DNA from: Maratus speciosus
Taxonomy: Eukaryota; Arthropoda; Arachnida; Araneae; Salticidae
Direction: 5' to 3'
Length of the DNA stretch: 64,000 nucleotides
Assembly: GCA_963932465.1 (NCBI GenBank)
Contig: OZ010795.1
Coordinates: 524,587,451-524,651,450 of the forward strand
Of this stretch, positions 11,465-22,925 are shown in pieces (within the stretch, counting starts at the first letter, position 1; every line of letters starts with the position of its first letter). A program made the position numbers and the translations under genes. A model generated the notes under the pieces. The model saw nothing but the letters and a program-made list of their open reading frames with translations. It searched no databases and was not told where the DNA came from.

Positions 11465-11935
11465 TAAGCATAACTTCATACATTTTTCGATGGTGCAATA
11501 TTGAAAATTGCATGAAAATCGCTTTTACCGCGCCCTATCCCGGCGGAATTTATCCAAATTCAGGGTGGACCTTTTTGTCATGGCCAAAAACATACATAAA
11601 AAATTTGGTTCAATTATATGCATAACTTCATACAATTTTCGATGGTACAATATTCAAAACGCACAAATTCCTTATTACAGCGTCTCCTAACGGCAGATTT
11701 ATTTTCCAAATTCAGGAAGGACCTTCTTGCCATAGCCAAAAACATACACAAAAAATTTGGTTCAATTATATGCATAACTTCATACAATTTTCTATAGTAC
11801 AATATTCAAAATGCACAAAAACCACTATTACAGTGCCCCCTACCGGCGGATGTTTTTCCAAATTAATGGAGGACCTGCTTGCCACAGCCAAAAACTTGTG
11901 CCCAACAAAAACTGGTTCAATTCTATGCATAACTT
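11465..11935. repeat. tandem repeat, about 150 bp period, 3 copies
   Basis: Each unit has the phrases gcataacttcatacaattttc, gtacaatattcaaaa, tttccaaattcagg and catagccaaaaac, ending in ggttcaatt. Copies 2 and 3 are closest. The open frames on either strand here are by-products of the repeat. Confidence 0.85.
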
Positions 11936-11944
11936 TAAACAATT

Positions 11945-12050
11945 TTTTATGGTACAATGGCGACACACGGACATACGGACACACGGACACACGAAAATGC
12001 GGACGCACGGACACACGAACACACGGACAGACGGACACACAGACATTTTG
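11945..12050. repeat. short minisatellite, cggacacacg-type units
   Basis: About ten degenerate 8-10 bp units (acacggacat, acacgaaaat, acacggacag). It is strand-asymmetric (C/A/G-rich on plus), which explains the long Cys/Val-rich minus frame that is not a gene. Confidence 0.85.
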
Positions 12051-12164
12051 TATAAACATGTTTTTGTGATCTCTGACCCCTAAAACGTGTAAATCCGTCG
12101 AAAACCGGAAGTCGAAAAAAATTTTGATTACAATACTTTCTTCTATTGAAGATAGAAGAAAGTA

Positions 12165-13350
12165 AAAACGATTTCAGATATATTTCAAAAGTTTGCAGTG
12201 CCGAACAAACATCAGTTCGCACAATAGCTAACGCTGCATTCAAATTATTTGAAAAAATGTTTCCAACTGCTCTCTATTATCTTATATCAACAAGTGGCAT
12301 CATGTACAACCCTGGCTGCCAGTCTTCAGCACCTCTAATGGCCACTTCGGGAAGGGGGGGGGGGGTCCCATAATTACACCTGCGCCCGTTTTACACCTTC
12401 CCCTCTATGCAATAGGATTTCCTTTTAGTATGACGTGCAAAAGCGATTTCTCTATGGCACAATTTATTTATCTTTTTGTTTTAATTTTTCAGTTTTTACT
12501 ATCATTTTAAGGTATTTTTTGTTTGAAAATTTTAAATTATTGTAATTTTTCTTAAATATTGACTTTTTCACAGAATTATGTTTATTTATTTTTTATAATT
12601 ATTTCTCTGCGACATAGCCAATATCATAACTATTAAATTTATTACGACTTATTTTATAAATTTTAATTTCAAAAAGGATTTGAGCGAATTTTCTGTTCTT
12701 ACTGAATTTTTAGTACACCCGTGATAAAAAAAATGCCAAGGACGAAGCAATTAATATTTTTATTTAAAAATTACGAAACTGTCTTTAAACATATTGCAAT
12801 GTTAAACGTAATGTTTAAGCCTGTTATATCTTAATATAAATTTAGTTAACTGAGTTTCTCTCTAGACAAATGGGAAATTTGCTTTTGCAATTGGTTTCCT
12901 GCAAACATATCCTTAATTGGTTCCCAAGCAAATTAAAGCATTTTACTTGCTTGACGCATTTAATATAATTTTTATAACTCTCAAACAGTTAAAATAATAC
13001 TAACCCGTTTATTATTCTTGATTGACTGCAAATTTTCTCGGGGATAGAATCACGGAATATTAACTATAGTTACTGTGTGATGAATTGGTATAACGTAATA
13101 AACTGTTTCTTTGTATATACTACATACATTTTGCGATATTGTTATATTTCATTTAAATTTTAGAGGTTCCCTACATTTTTAATGTTTTCCTTAATGATTT
13201 ATATTTCAAATGGTGCGTTTCAACAGATGACACCGTAAGAGATTGATTCCTAATTCCAAAATATCTCTCCAAAAATCAATCCTAATTCCAAAATTTCTCT
13301 CAAACTCGTGACTTATTTTTCGAGAAACTCAGTAAATAAGTAAATAGCTA
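12165..13350. other. AT-rich sequence, no gene seen
   Basis: Includes a G run near 12353-12365 beside gcacctctaatggcc, a phrase shared with the 44.5 kb C-rich array, so a fragment of that repeat may lie at about 12325-12375. No coding signal. Confidence 0.45.
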
Positions 13351-13374
13351 TATATATATATATATATATATATA

Positions 13375-13800
13375 TGTAGGATTTAAATTTAAACATACTT
13401 TATTTTCTTTATGACGTACATGATAAACAAATTAACTGATGCTCTGGTATTTTTATTATCCATAATTTGAAAGCACGAGTAATGAAAATTTACAATCACG
13501 AGATCAAGGTTTGGACATATTCAAAAATTAGAAAAGAGTCAGTCTAAAAAATAATGTTGTGCATGAAGCAGCGGCTCATTAGATGCCAAGGAAGGTATTG
13601 TTAAGCCTAATCAAATTATTCGTAAGAAATATGTTGTAAGTTTTAAGTAAGAAAGGTGCTGTATTTAGAAAAGTATCAACGAAGTGATATAAAGTTACCC
13701 TTATAGAATTGTATTAAAGTGTACGTATTGTGATTCAAACGTCTACTTATTTAAATTATCTATATATTAACATTTTACAAACAATAACTTCTACAAATTT
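13375..13800 (+). repeat. 5' LTR
   Basis: Begins TGTAGGATTTAAATTT and ends ...CTACAAATTT. It differs from the 3' LTR at about 13491 (T/C) and 13561 (G/C). The final T is shared with the start of the primer-binding region and the target, so the edge is uncertain by a few bases. Confidence 0.92.
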
Positions 13801-13819
13801 GGGGGCTCGATGCCGGGAT
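13800..13819 (+). promoter_or_regulatory. putative primer-binding site
   Basis: TGGGGGCTCGATGCCGGGAT directly follows the 5' LTR. A TGG start, complementary to a tRNA CCA end, is expected of an LTR-element primer-binding site. It resembles proline-tRNA-type sites but has extra bases in the middle, so the primer tRNA is not assigned. Confidence 0.7.
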
Positions 13820-13967
13820 TTTAAGCGACTATTAGTGGAATAAATAGTAAAATATTAATCGAAGAGAAATTGTTGTCAATCGCCAGTGTCAAAAAATGGA
13901 TTGTGAATGAACAAGGCAAGTGTGTAAAAACCGTAGTCATATTTATCCAAGTACAACTTTGAAAAAC

Positions 13968-16670
13968 ATGGTATCCTTAAATAAAGCTAAAAGAATTGAT
14001 CTAATAGATCTCTGTGAGGAATGCGGAATTCAACCACCAGAAAAACCGACAATCCATGTCCTAATAAAGCTAATTAAAAACTGGGAAGATTACGATGAAG
14101 ATTTTATAAAGGACCGCCTAGAAGTAATTGTGGCAGCTAGAAAAGCGGAATCAGAACTTGAAGAAAAGAAATTAAGAGCAGAGACTGAAGAAAAGAAACT
14201 AAAAGCGCAATCGGAACTTGAAGAAAAGAAACTGAAAATGGAAATGGAAGAGAGAAAATGGAGAATAGAATTGGAAGAAAAAGATCGCGAAAGAGAATTT
14301 GAGATTAAGAAAATACAACTACAAGAAAATTCAAGACAGCACATCGATGTGGACACAAGGACAAATTCAGGTAAGCAATATGAATTGCTTAGATTATTAA
14401 CAAAATACGATAGTACAAATGATATTAGTTTATACTTGGCTATGTATGAAAGGCAAATGGCGCAAACGGGCATTGATAAAAAAGAATGGGTCAACTATTT
14501 AATTAACCTAATGCCATTAGATGTGATTAATATAATAACCAGGGAGAGTGAACCCGAAATGCAGGATTGTGACTATATAAAAAGTATTCTTTTAAAACGG
14601 TACAAACTATCGCCAGAAGAGTTTAGGCTGAAATTTTTCTCACTCAAAAAAGAGCCATCGGCTAGTTGGCGCGATTTCGCTTATGAGATCAAGGTATATT
14701 TTAAACAATGGATCGACGGCCTTGAAATAGATAGCTTTGAGGAATTATCGGAATTAATTGTAGTTAATCAAATTAGGCATAATTTACCTGCGGAAACAAA
14801 GACACATTTTGCAGAGGAATTGTTAATAATAAAAAAGATAGACGAATTAGTAAACAAATTAGATATTTACGAAACGGCACGAAGGGTTTGCAATAAACAA
14901 GCTATAAGGAATACAAGTGGGAGTTTTGAGGATAAACGATCGAGAGTGGCTGACTACGCCAATTCGAAAAGGCGCCAAGTTGACAATAGGCACAATGTGA
15001 ACCATGGAAGAAACGAGGCACATATAATATGTTATAATTGTGGCAGACCTGATCACGTGAGTAAGAATTGTACCATGGGAAGTAAAACACAACAAAATTA
15101 TTCAAATTATAACCCGCAACGTAATCAAAATTGGCGAGAAACGAAATACCAAGATTGGAGCCAAAACACGCAAAGAAAAGTAGTTAATACGGGCACGTTA
15201 CATGGAAAGAAAGGAAGAATCCTGAATATTCAAGGAATAAAAACAAACATAATAATCGATACAGGGAGTGATATTTCAATCGCCTATTCAAGATATCATA
15301 CGGCAATAAACGCGCCAAAGTTAACCAGCGACAGTATATCTATATCGGGCTTAGGTGGAGAAGAGATTAAACCAACGGGTTATTTCTTGCATAAAGTTTA
15401 TGTAGATGGTATAGAAATACAAGATAAATTTTACGTAGTACAAGAAACTGACTATGATTTAATAATAGGTAGAAAAGCTGTCGAAGGCTTGACGTTAAAA
15501 GTAGAGGAAGATGTCGTTAGAATAATAAATGAAAATAAAGTACGAGTAGGTTATATTAAAATTAATAAAGTCCCTTCCAAAACAGATGAAGTAGCCACAC
15601 CAAATATAAGCAACGATAATCGAGGTTGGGAAGATATGGTTAATATCGAATGCGAAAATGACGGAATGGATTTGACTCATATTACAAATTTAGCTAACAG
15701 AGAAGAAATACGAGGATTAATAAAATCCTGCAAAACAAACAAAACAAAAGATAATGAATTAGACATAAAAATACTACCGGAAGATAGAAAACCTATCTGC
15801 GAACGTCCAAAGAGATTCTCTTCAGTTGAGAAGGAAATCATCAATAAACGAGTACGACAGTATTTAGATAATGACATTATCAAATGGAGCACCTCAAATT
15901 TTATGGCTACTGTGATCCCGAGTAAGGAAAAAGAAACCGATAAGAAATTCATCATCACTAGACAGGAGAGATCCGAAAGTAAAGACACTGAGAAGGAAAC
16001 CGAAAATAAACACAAAAAGAGTAGAAAAAAACCTAAAAGAAAAACGGTTAAAAAGAAAAAGTCCAAAAACAATTCTGATCAGAAAATAACAGATAATCGT
16101 ATTGAAAATAATACAAAAAATGTTAAAGAAAAAGAATATAATAACGCAAAAAAATCTACAGGCGAAATTTTAATTCAACCTGAAGCATATAATGATGAAT
16201 CCAAGTGGTATAAGTATGTACCAAAATTACAAAGAATTATCAATAGCACAGTAACACGAAGCACCAAGTATAGTCCTTTTGAATTAATGACAGGAGTTAA
16301 AATGAAGGACAGTAACATGCAGAACATCAAGAAAATTTTGGAAGAAGAATTTACCGAATGTATGATGGAAGAACGCGAAGACATGAGAGAAGAAGCAAAG
16401 AAAAATATACTCAAAATGCAAGAAGAAAACAAGGTGCAGTTTGATAAGAAAAGAAAACAGCCACGAAAATACAAAATAGGAGATATCGTCGCCATAAAGA
16501 GGACGCAATTTGGCAATACTATCAAACTTAAAGAAAAATATTTGGGGCCATATGAGATAACAGCAGCCAAGAATCATGATCGGTATGAAGTAAAGAAAGT
16601 AGGAGATCATGAAGGTCCAGGGAAGACGTCAACCGGGGCCGAATACATGAAGCCGTGGTCTATGGGTTAA
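13968..16670 (+). CDS. Gag-protease-integrase-tail chimeric polyprotein of gypsy element
   Basis: Intact 900-codon frame. ATG at 13968 is preferred; the frame extends upstream to a GTG at 13920, but eukaryotic initiation there is unlikely. Order: charged coiled-coil of KKL/EEK heptads (about residues 40-100), Gag capsid-like region (about 125-300), CCHC knuckle CYNCGRPDHVSKNC (about 355-368), and aspartic protease with IIDTGSDIS (Asp about 431) and DLIIGRKA. Next comes the pre-RT segment through MATVIPSKEKE (about 645-655). A Lys-rich tract of about 45 residues (SRKKPKRKTVKKKKSKNN) replaces RT, RNase H and the integrase core. The frame then resumes in the integrase tail: SPFELMTG, GDIVAIKRTQFG, YLGPYEI and HEGPG..EYMKPW, ending at the stop. 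It could form particles and process itself, but must borrow RT and integrase. The deletion being in frame, with no stop anywhere, is notable. Confidence 0.9.
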   Translation: MVSLNKAKRIDLIDLCEECGIQPPEKPTIHVLIKLIKNWEDYDEDFIKDRLEVIVAARKAESELEEKKLRAETEEKKLKAQSELEEKKLKMEMEERKWRIELEEKDREREFEIKKIQLQENSRQHIDVDTRTNSGKQYELLRLLTKYDSTNDISLYLAMYERQMAQTGIDKKEWVNYLINLMPLDVINIITRESEPEMQDCDYIKSILLKRYKLSPEEFRLKFFSLKKEPSASWRDFAYEIKVYFKQWIDGLEIDSFEELSELIVVNQIRHNLPAETKTHFAEELLIIKKIDELVNKLDIYETARRVCNKQAIRNTSGSFEDKRSRVADYANSKRRQVDNRHNVNHGRNEAHIICYNCGRPDHVSKNCTMGSKTQQNYSNYNPQRNQNWRETKYQDWSQNTQRKVVNTGTLHGKKGRILNIQGIKTNIIIDTGSDISIAYSRYHTAINAPKLTSDSISISGLGGEEIKPTGYFLHKVYVDGIEIQDKFYVVQETDYDLIIGRKAVEGLTLKVEEDVVRIINENKVRVGYIKINKVPSKTDEVATPNISNDNRGWEDMVNIECENDGMDLTHITNLANREEIRGLIKSCKTNKTKDNELDIKILPEDRKPICERPKRFSSVEKEIINKRVRQYLDNDIIKWSTSNFMATVIPSKEKETDKKFIITRQERSESKDTEKETENKHKKSRKKPKRKTVKKKKSKNNSDQKITDNRIENNTKNVKEKEYNNAKKSTGEILIQPEAYNDESKWYKYVPKLQRIINSTVTRSTKYSPFELMTGVKMKDSNMQNIKKILEEEFTECMMEEREDMREEAKKNILKMQEENKVQFDKKRKQPRKYKIGDIVAIKRTQFGNTIKLKEKYLGPYEITAAKNHDRYEVKKVGDHEGPGKTSTGAEYMKPWSMG

Positions 16671-16847
16671 ACTCCTGGACGAGTCGGATAGATTAAATAT
16701 ACGTGTATGTGTATTGAACCTATAATCAAAATTTTATGTGAAAGAAAAATGTATAAAAGTCTCAAGAGTGTAGCTGTTTAAACATAAAAAAGAAATAATA
16801 AGCCAAGATGATGATGTCGGGACGCCATCATGTCAGGATGACCGATT

Positions 16848-17273
16848 TGTAGGATTTAAATTTAAACATACTTTATTTTCTTTATGACGTACATGATAAA
16901 CAAATTAACTGATGCTCTGGTATTTTTATTATCCATAATTTGAAAGCACGAGTAATGAAAATTCACAATCACGAGATCAAGGTTTGGACATATTCAAAAA
17001 TTAGAAAAGAGTCAGTCTAAAAAATAATGTTGTCCATGAAGCAGCGGCTCATTAGATGCCAAGGAAGGTATTGTTAAGCCTAATCAAATTATTCGTAAGA
17101 AATATGTTGTAAGTTTTAAGTAAGAAAGGTGCTGTATTTAGAAAAGTATCAACGAAGTGATATAAAGTTACCCTTATAGAATTGTATTAAAGTGTACGTA
17201 TTGTGATTCAAACGTCTACTTATTTAAATTATCTATATATTAACATTTTACAAACAATAACTTCTACAAATTT
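16848..17273 (+). repeat. 3' LTR
   Basis: Same sequence as 13375-13800 apart from two substitutions. The segment before it (16800-16847) holds gatgatgtcgggacgccatc rather than an obvious purine run, so the polypurine tract is not clear. Confidence 0.92.
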
Positions 17274-19341
17274 ATATATATATATATATATAAGAATTGC
17301 TTGTTTATTATTATAGTATTTCGGTTTTTGGTCATTCTTGAATATTTAAAACACCTTCAATTCTTTGTTTGAAAAATGTTCAATTATTCGGTCCAGTGCC
17401 AATTAGCATATAATTGGCTAAATATTTATATAATCTTTGTAACTATTTTAGTAACCTACATACACTTAAAATTATATGTTATTATTTTAATTGACAATAA
17501 CCTTGGTTGCACTTCCACTTATGGGGAATTAGCTCCTTTACTTGTGCAAAAGTATAGGTATGACATAATAAATTCTTTAATTTATTATGCCATGCAATAT
17601 CTGCATTCTTTCACACATTATTTCATATTTTGTCATTTATTTTATACTTTTAAGGCTTTCTGTAACATTATTCATCAATGCAAATAGTGGGTATTGTTTG
17701 AAAAGAAAATTTTTCCGCCATGACACCTTGACAGGTAATCATTTCAGAACTTATTATTATTATTATTTTAATTAATAAATATATGTGAGTAATTTTACGT
17801 AAAACATTATTTTTAGCATAAAGTTTTTAATAAATAATGTTATTCCAGCACATTTTAACAAATATCCATGGTTCATCTTTCAACTTTCTTTAAGTTTTAT
17901 GTAGGTAGTCGCAAAATGATTTCATTATTTGATGCTTAATTTATTTTAAAGCAATTTAAGGAATGATTCCCTTTATATTGTTGTAAAGGGTCAGACCACT
18001 ACTGATGAATCAAAAGCACAATGTATAGTTTCATGATGCCAGGCTTATTTAATGTAGGATATGAAACTTGAGGTAAAAATTAAAAAAATAATTTACATGA
18101 ATTAAAAAAATAAAAATAAACTAATCATGTTTAGCTTGACTTTTACAGCAAGAACGGGGGATAGTTACTATTCAGAAACATTTCTAGTTCAGTAAAAATG
18201 CTTCAAAATTAATGACAAACGGCAGTGTACATATCCAAGTCTGACAGCTAAACTTTAATAAACTTTTTGCCTTCTACCTCTGGATATTTTTATTAAATGA
18301 TAATAGATGCCAATTTTTAAAAAACAAATATTGTACAAAATTTTATTGTAACGGTTTTTACATTACAGGGTTGTAACGATAACTCAGAAATAATAATAAT
18401 AATACTAGTAAATAATACTAATAATAACAGCAATAGTAATTTGTTAAGAACAGTAATTCAAACATGATGTATAATTTTTTTTAATTAAAACGTAATTTAG
18501 ATATAATTAAACTTTCAGTGGGTGGTAAATATATTATTCAATAAATATTATATTTGTTTATAAAGAAAATTAGGTGATAGTTAACGGAGGTATACGCGTG
18601 TATATAAAAGACAATAGTTTATAAAAAAAAAAAAAAATGTGTATTTAAATTTAGAAATGGCAAATCACCATTGTTTGTCATATATTCATTTTAAACGTTT
18701 TTATATTACGTAAAAACAGTAAAACATGAAAATAAATGTAATCTGTAAAAAATAACATCCATGTGTAGAAAAAAGTTATTTTTTTTTTGTAGAGGGCCTT
18801 TTATATACATACAGAAATAAACAATAACGCATCGTTTAATAGCATAACGCATATGAATTTTAAGTAATTTCTGATTTATATTGTTAAGAAACTTATTACG
18901 TTAAATATACAATTTTTTAATATTAAGGAATACACATTAAAAAAAACAAACCTGATTTTATATTTGCACAACAGAGGCACTAGAATATTTAAGCTATAAA
19001 GAATACATTTATTGAGAAACGTCTTTTACAGTTGCATCGAAACAATTTCGAGCCTTATATTTTTGTTATTTGTCATTTCATGTGTTAAACGTAAGAATAA
19101 TTATAATGAAGAAAAATGCTATGATAAAGGCATTTTTAGGGAAAAAGAAAATGGACGCCTAAATATAATGAGAACTAATGAATTCATAAATTACTGAAAA
19201 AGTGAAAACAATTACAGATTTTTTTATTCAGATAGAGTCAATGCGTCCCATGAGAGCCAATTTAATTTACGCAGGATGCTTTGATAATAAAAAAAAAATA
19301 AATAAATAAATAAATAAAAATAAAAAATAAAATAAAAATAA

Positions 19342-19375
<34 letters not shown>

Positions 19376-21344
19376 CTTTTATCAATGTGAAGGTTTTTAA
19401 AAAAGTTCTCTTTGAAGATTAGAGGTGACACTAGATGAAGTAAGATGAATAAACATCATATATTTTGTAGACAACTTAATTTACCTTTTGTGTTTAAAGA
19501 ACCAAAATAAATGTATCAGTTTAATCTAAAATTGTCCAATTATAATCTTCAACTTGCTATTTCAAAAGAATAATACATGAAATACTAAAATTAAAATAGG
19601 TATTTAATAATTAAACATACCTTGCATTTTTTTAAAATAACTTTTCCAGAATAATTTAGGAATATTTTATTTTGTTTTAATTTGTAAATTTCATCTGTGC
19701 AAAATAACTTCAACAATACAATTTTAATACTTCTCCTTAAACATATTTTACAATTAATAAATCTGATGCATTTATTATTGTATGAAAACGTGGCTGCTAA
19801 ATTTTGACTGAAATAGATATATATATATATATATTTATTTAATGTTGTGAATCTCTAATGAGGAAAGTACTGTTTGAAAACGAAACTTTAATACTGACAT
19901 TAATTTTTATTATTATTGCACTTATTTTTTAAATTTCTGAAATATTTTTGTTAGATTTAAAAAAAAAAAATTCACAAACTATTTTAATCGAGGCGTTTGA
20001 TAAATAAAAATGCAGATATAGGGTTACAGTTGCGTAGAATTAGAAATATTTAATGCTTAAACATAAATTAGGGACTACTTTTCCGAATGAATAATTTATT
20101 ATAAATAATAAAAAATATTAATATGTTTTTATGTCTGTTAAATCCTGTTGTAATACGACATTTTCCTAACGTCTTCAAAAATTCTTCTTTCGACTATTGT
20201 CATATGAAAAGAACGCGAAATAACTACATTTGTTATGTTTCAGAAACTAACATATTTGTTAAATTTCAGTAAAACAAAACTTCTGTGATTTGGTTAATTA
20301 CTTTTAATTTTATTAGCGTAATTTTATTAGGGATTTTTACCCCGAACTGAAAAAAGAAATCAGGCCGAAGGTGTTAAATTAAAGTGCATATTCTTAGAAA
20401 ATATAATCTTAAATCTAATCTTTCTATATTTATTCTTTTTTTCCATTGCTGAAATACATTAGGCGAGAAAAGTCTCTTTGCTCCTCCGACATGTCAACTT
20501 CAAACATCTGTGCACTCTATAGTCCCGAAGGAGAAGGTAAATCGTACACGATTTCTAAAAAAAAGAAAACAGAAATTTGTGAGAAATATTGTGAGATAAT
20601 CTACCAGCACTAAATGGATTTATATTACATGATGGCAAATAAATCTCTCTTGGACATGGTCAATGTTCTGAGCTCATTTCTTTATGCCCTTTACGCTATG
20701 TTCAATCCTAAAAAACAGGGATCCCCCCCCCCCCCTCTAACATTTTCAAGTGGAAATTATCGCGTATAAAAGGTATCGTTTTCAAATCAACTGGTAATAA
20801 TAAGTACTATCAAAAATTATTTATAAATGTTGCTACGTGGATCGTCTACATATTAAAATCGTATAACTTCTAGATTATTTCAAATGACAATACTAAATTT
20901 CAACACTTTATGTGTGCTCTTTTGATAAAAGAAGCCATTGAAAGTATAGAGCTTATGTGCTTTTACTTATATTTTTCCACCTTAATAAACTGAAACGTAT
21001 TAAGGGTTTATCCATAAATTCAGAATAAGAAAATTAAGATGTTATCGTGAAAGACGTCCTACGTATTCAATAACTAACCAACAAAATAGTGAAAAAAATG
21101 CTACGGATAAGACAAAAAAAAAAAAAAAAAAAAAAAAAAACATTATATAAAATAACTTCTAAGTACTTTTCCAGCTACTTTGTGAGATTTTTTTTGCTGT
21201 AAGTGGTAACATAAAACAGACATTTTAGGCATTTGGAAATGAAAATGTCTCCACATCTCGAAAGCTAAGGAAAAGAATGGGCTAGAGTCAAAACCACATA
21301 TTTATGTTACTGATGTTACTGATTTCTTTATCTAAACTATTACA
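17274..21344. other. AT-rich sequence, no gene seen; simple repeats
   Basis: Contains TA runs at 17274-17292, 19347-19373 and 19817-19834, (AAAT)n/(AATA)n at 19290-19345, a C run at 20725-20736 and an A run at 21114-21140. Short frames such as 17376-17687 are Ile/Tyr/Phe-rich and without motifs. No repeat ends were recognised. Confidence 0.45.
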
Positions 21345-22015
21345 GAAAAGTATATGGGACATCCTCACAATCTTTTGACTTTCATGTCCCAGAATAACAA
21401 TTTTTATTTTAATACACTTTTTTGTGTTTTTATTTTATTTCATATACTGGGGAACATCCCATTGCATGATTGCACAACAATATTAACGAGATAAATAAGT
21501 TTTGGATGATGTTGGGGTCCAAACACCTGGAAAACTCCTATACCGTCCAGTGTCCCTGATGCTTATTTTTAAGTTTGGAGCTGACTGCATAAAATTGTTT
21601 CAATAAAAATAATTCGATGTAATTTTTTTCTGAAACTGGAACTATTGTTTTATATAAATATGTAGCTAAAAATTAACCTGCACACATTTTTATGGTTGTT
21701 ATTATTTTTTAAACTCTGTCCCTCGGTTTTAGATTCTTTACCATTCCTCTTCCAAAATTATACAGAAAATCATTTCAGATGCAGCCACAGAATTTTTTTC
21801 AAGTTTTTTTGTCATGCAGAAGTATGCTTCATAAATAATGTCTAAAATTCTTTGGCAGGAAATTTACTGTAGAATTTAAATCAGCCTTTAAATATCAATT
21901 TCAAGCATCGTGACTTTATTGGTAGTCTCACCATCCCCAAGATTTATTCCTGAACTTTTCGAGGTAAATTGAAAAAAATAATAATAATTTAATCCAATGT
22001 TAACAACTGTTTCTA
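21345..22015 (+). repeat. dispersed repeat copy A (pairs with 37480-38115)
   Basis: Long collinear similarity with 37480-38115: shared phrases include gagataaataagttttgga, ttggggtccaaa, aagtttggagctg, taattcgatgtaattttttt and cttttcgaggtaaat. Divergence is roughly 15-20% with indels. There is no coding frame conserved between the copies. Confidence 0.85.
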
Positions 22016-22261
22016 AATATCAATGAACATTGTGGATTTCACTTAGTCTTAACATGATTTTCCTAAAAATAGGTGGTAATTTTCCACACCGTCCCTTTTT
22101 TTACCATTTCGTTCCTTTTTTCCAATACCATCCCCTTTTTTTCACCTTACCGTCCCTTCTTTAACACCCATTTAAGACAATGTTATTCAAAAATTTTGTA
22201 TAAAAAGTACTACATTATTAAATAAATTAAATTAAATAACGCTATAAAGTGATAAAATATC

Positions 22262-22925
22262 ATTTATTAAGATTGACGATCGTTTCGTCACACCACGGCG
22301 ACATTTTCAAAATTATTCACGATAGAAAATATTTTCACATAATTTAAAAATAATAAACATAGTAAACACTGTCACGAGACATGATGCATATTGAAAAGCA
22401 TTGCAAACATAAAATAAAATAAAATAAAATTGGTTATATGTGAGCGTGGATTAATTTTCATATAATATAACAAAACAGTAACATGGTAAATAATGTCACG
22501 AGACAACATGCATAATGAAAAATATTGCAAAACGTAAAACAAAAATTAAAATTTTATTGGCTATTTGCGAGCGTGGATTAATTTTTACTATTGTTACTAA
22601 AATTACATAGCATCTCTTTCCAAATTTTAGTTAAATCTAGGGGCACTGAATCATTGCAAATATTCTTGTTGCATAAAAATATCTCTATTGATTCTCCGAT
22701 TATGGATGGTAAATAAAAACTTAATGTATAAATTAACTTGCTATTTTTAAAATTGATCTGTAAAGGTCCTTCGCTGCTTAATCTGACCAAAGCTGTGGTT
22801 CTTCTGTTGTATTTGATATCCGCTATATTTTCTTTGAATCTGATTTTAAGTTTTCTAGTCATACCTATATAAAACTGCTTTGTTCCATCTTCTTTGGTGA
22901 AAGGTATTTTGTATACACCTGATAT
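22262..22925 (-). pseudogene. Penelope-like element, GIY-YIG endonuclease end
   Basis: The minus strand gives GVYKIPF, then QFYIGMTRKLKIRFKENI, the GIY-YIG endonuclease motif that follows RT in Penelope-like elements. The tail continues with ILPSIIGES-type sequence to EMLCNFSNNSKN and a stop at 22578. Only the C-terminal 110 residues or so remain; RT is absent. The downstream (lower-coordinate) part holds a two-copy 125 bp tandem repeat and then gacgatcgtttcgtc, a short palindrome of the kind seen at ends of these elements. GIY-YIG also occurs in homing and repair enzymes, but the YIGMT context favours Penelope. Confidence 0.75.
22345..22590. repeat. tandem repeat, about 125-160 bp, 2 copies
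   Basis: Both copies have gtcacgagaca, catgcat, attgcaaa and gcgagcgtggattaattt-type phrases in order. Located in the 3' flank of the Penelope relic. Confidence 0.8.

Larger units (their letters stand above)
11400..12164. mobile_element. hairpin-ended repeat with internal tandem units (Helentron/HINE-like candidate)
   Basis: The left end AACTTTCTTCTATCT (11400-11414) matches, inverted, the right end of a perfect 13 bp-stem hairpin at 12134-12164. Between them lie three tandem copies of a ~150 bp unit (about 11465-11935) and a short minisatellite. Short inverted ends, tandem repeats inside and a 3' stem-loop are the known architecture of Helentron-associated elements (DINE-1 type). No Rep/helicase is present. 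Classification is inference. Confidence 0.5.
13375..17273 (+). mobile_element. young Ty3/gypsy-type LTR element lacking the RT/integrase core
   Basis: Complete insertion into a TA microsatellite (TA runs at 13350-13374 and 17274-17292). It has two 426 bp LTRs with only two differences, a primer-binding-like site after the 5' LTR, and one uninterrupted ORF (13968-16670). Total length is 3.9 kb, against about 5-6 kb for autonomous gypsy elements. The missing part is most of pol. Because the target is itself TA-repeat, the short target duplication cannot be separated. LTR identity indicates recent insertion. Confidence 0.93.

Noticed and set aside
11766..12083. Overlapping Cys/Val-rich and Thr/Asp/His-rich frames on both strands
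   Set aside because: Produced by the cggacacacg minisatellite; no start context or homologous domain.
13920..13967. GTG at 13920 as start of the gypsy polyprotein
   Set aside because: ATG at 13968 is the first in-frame ATG; GTG initiation is not expected in animals.
14090..16610. Several minus-strand open frames of 60-134 codons
   Set aside because: They are antisense shadows of the intact Gag-protease frame, rich in Phe/Ser/Leu as expected opposite Lys/Glu codons.
22578..22925. GIY-YIG homing endonuclease or repair nuclease gene
   Set aside because: No intron or host gene context; YIGMT context and tandem-repeat 3' flank fit Penelope-like elements.
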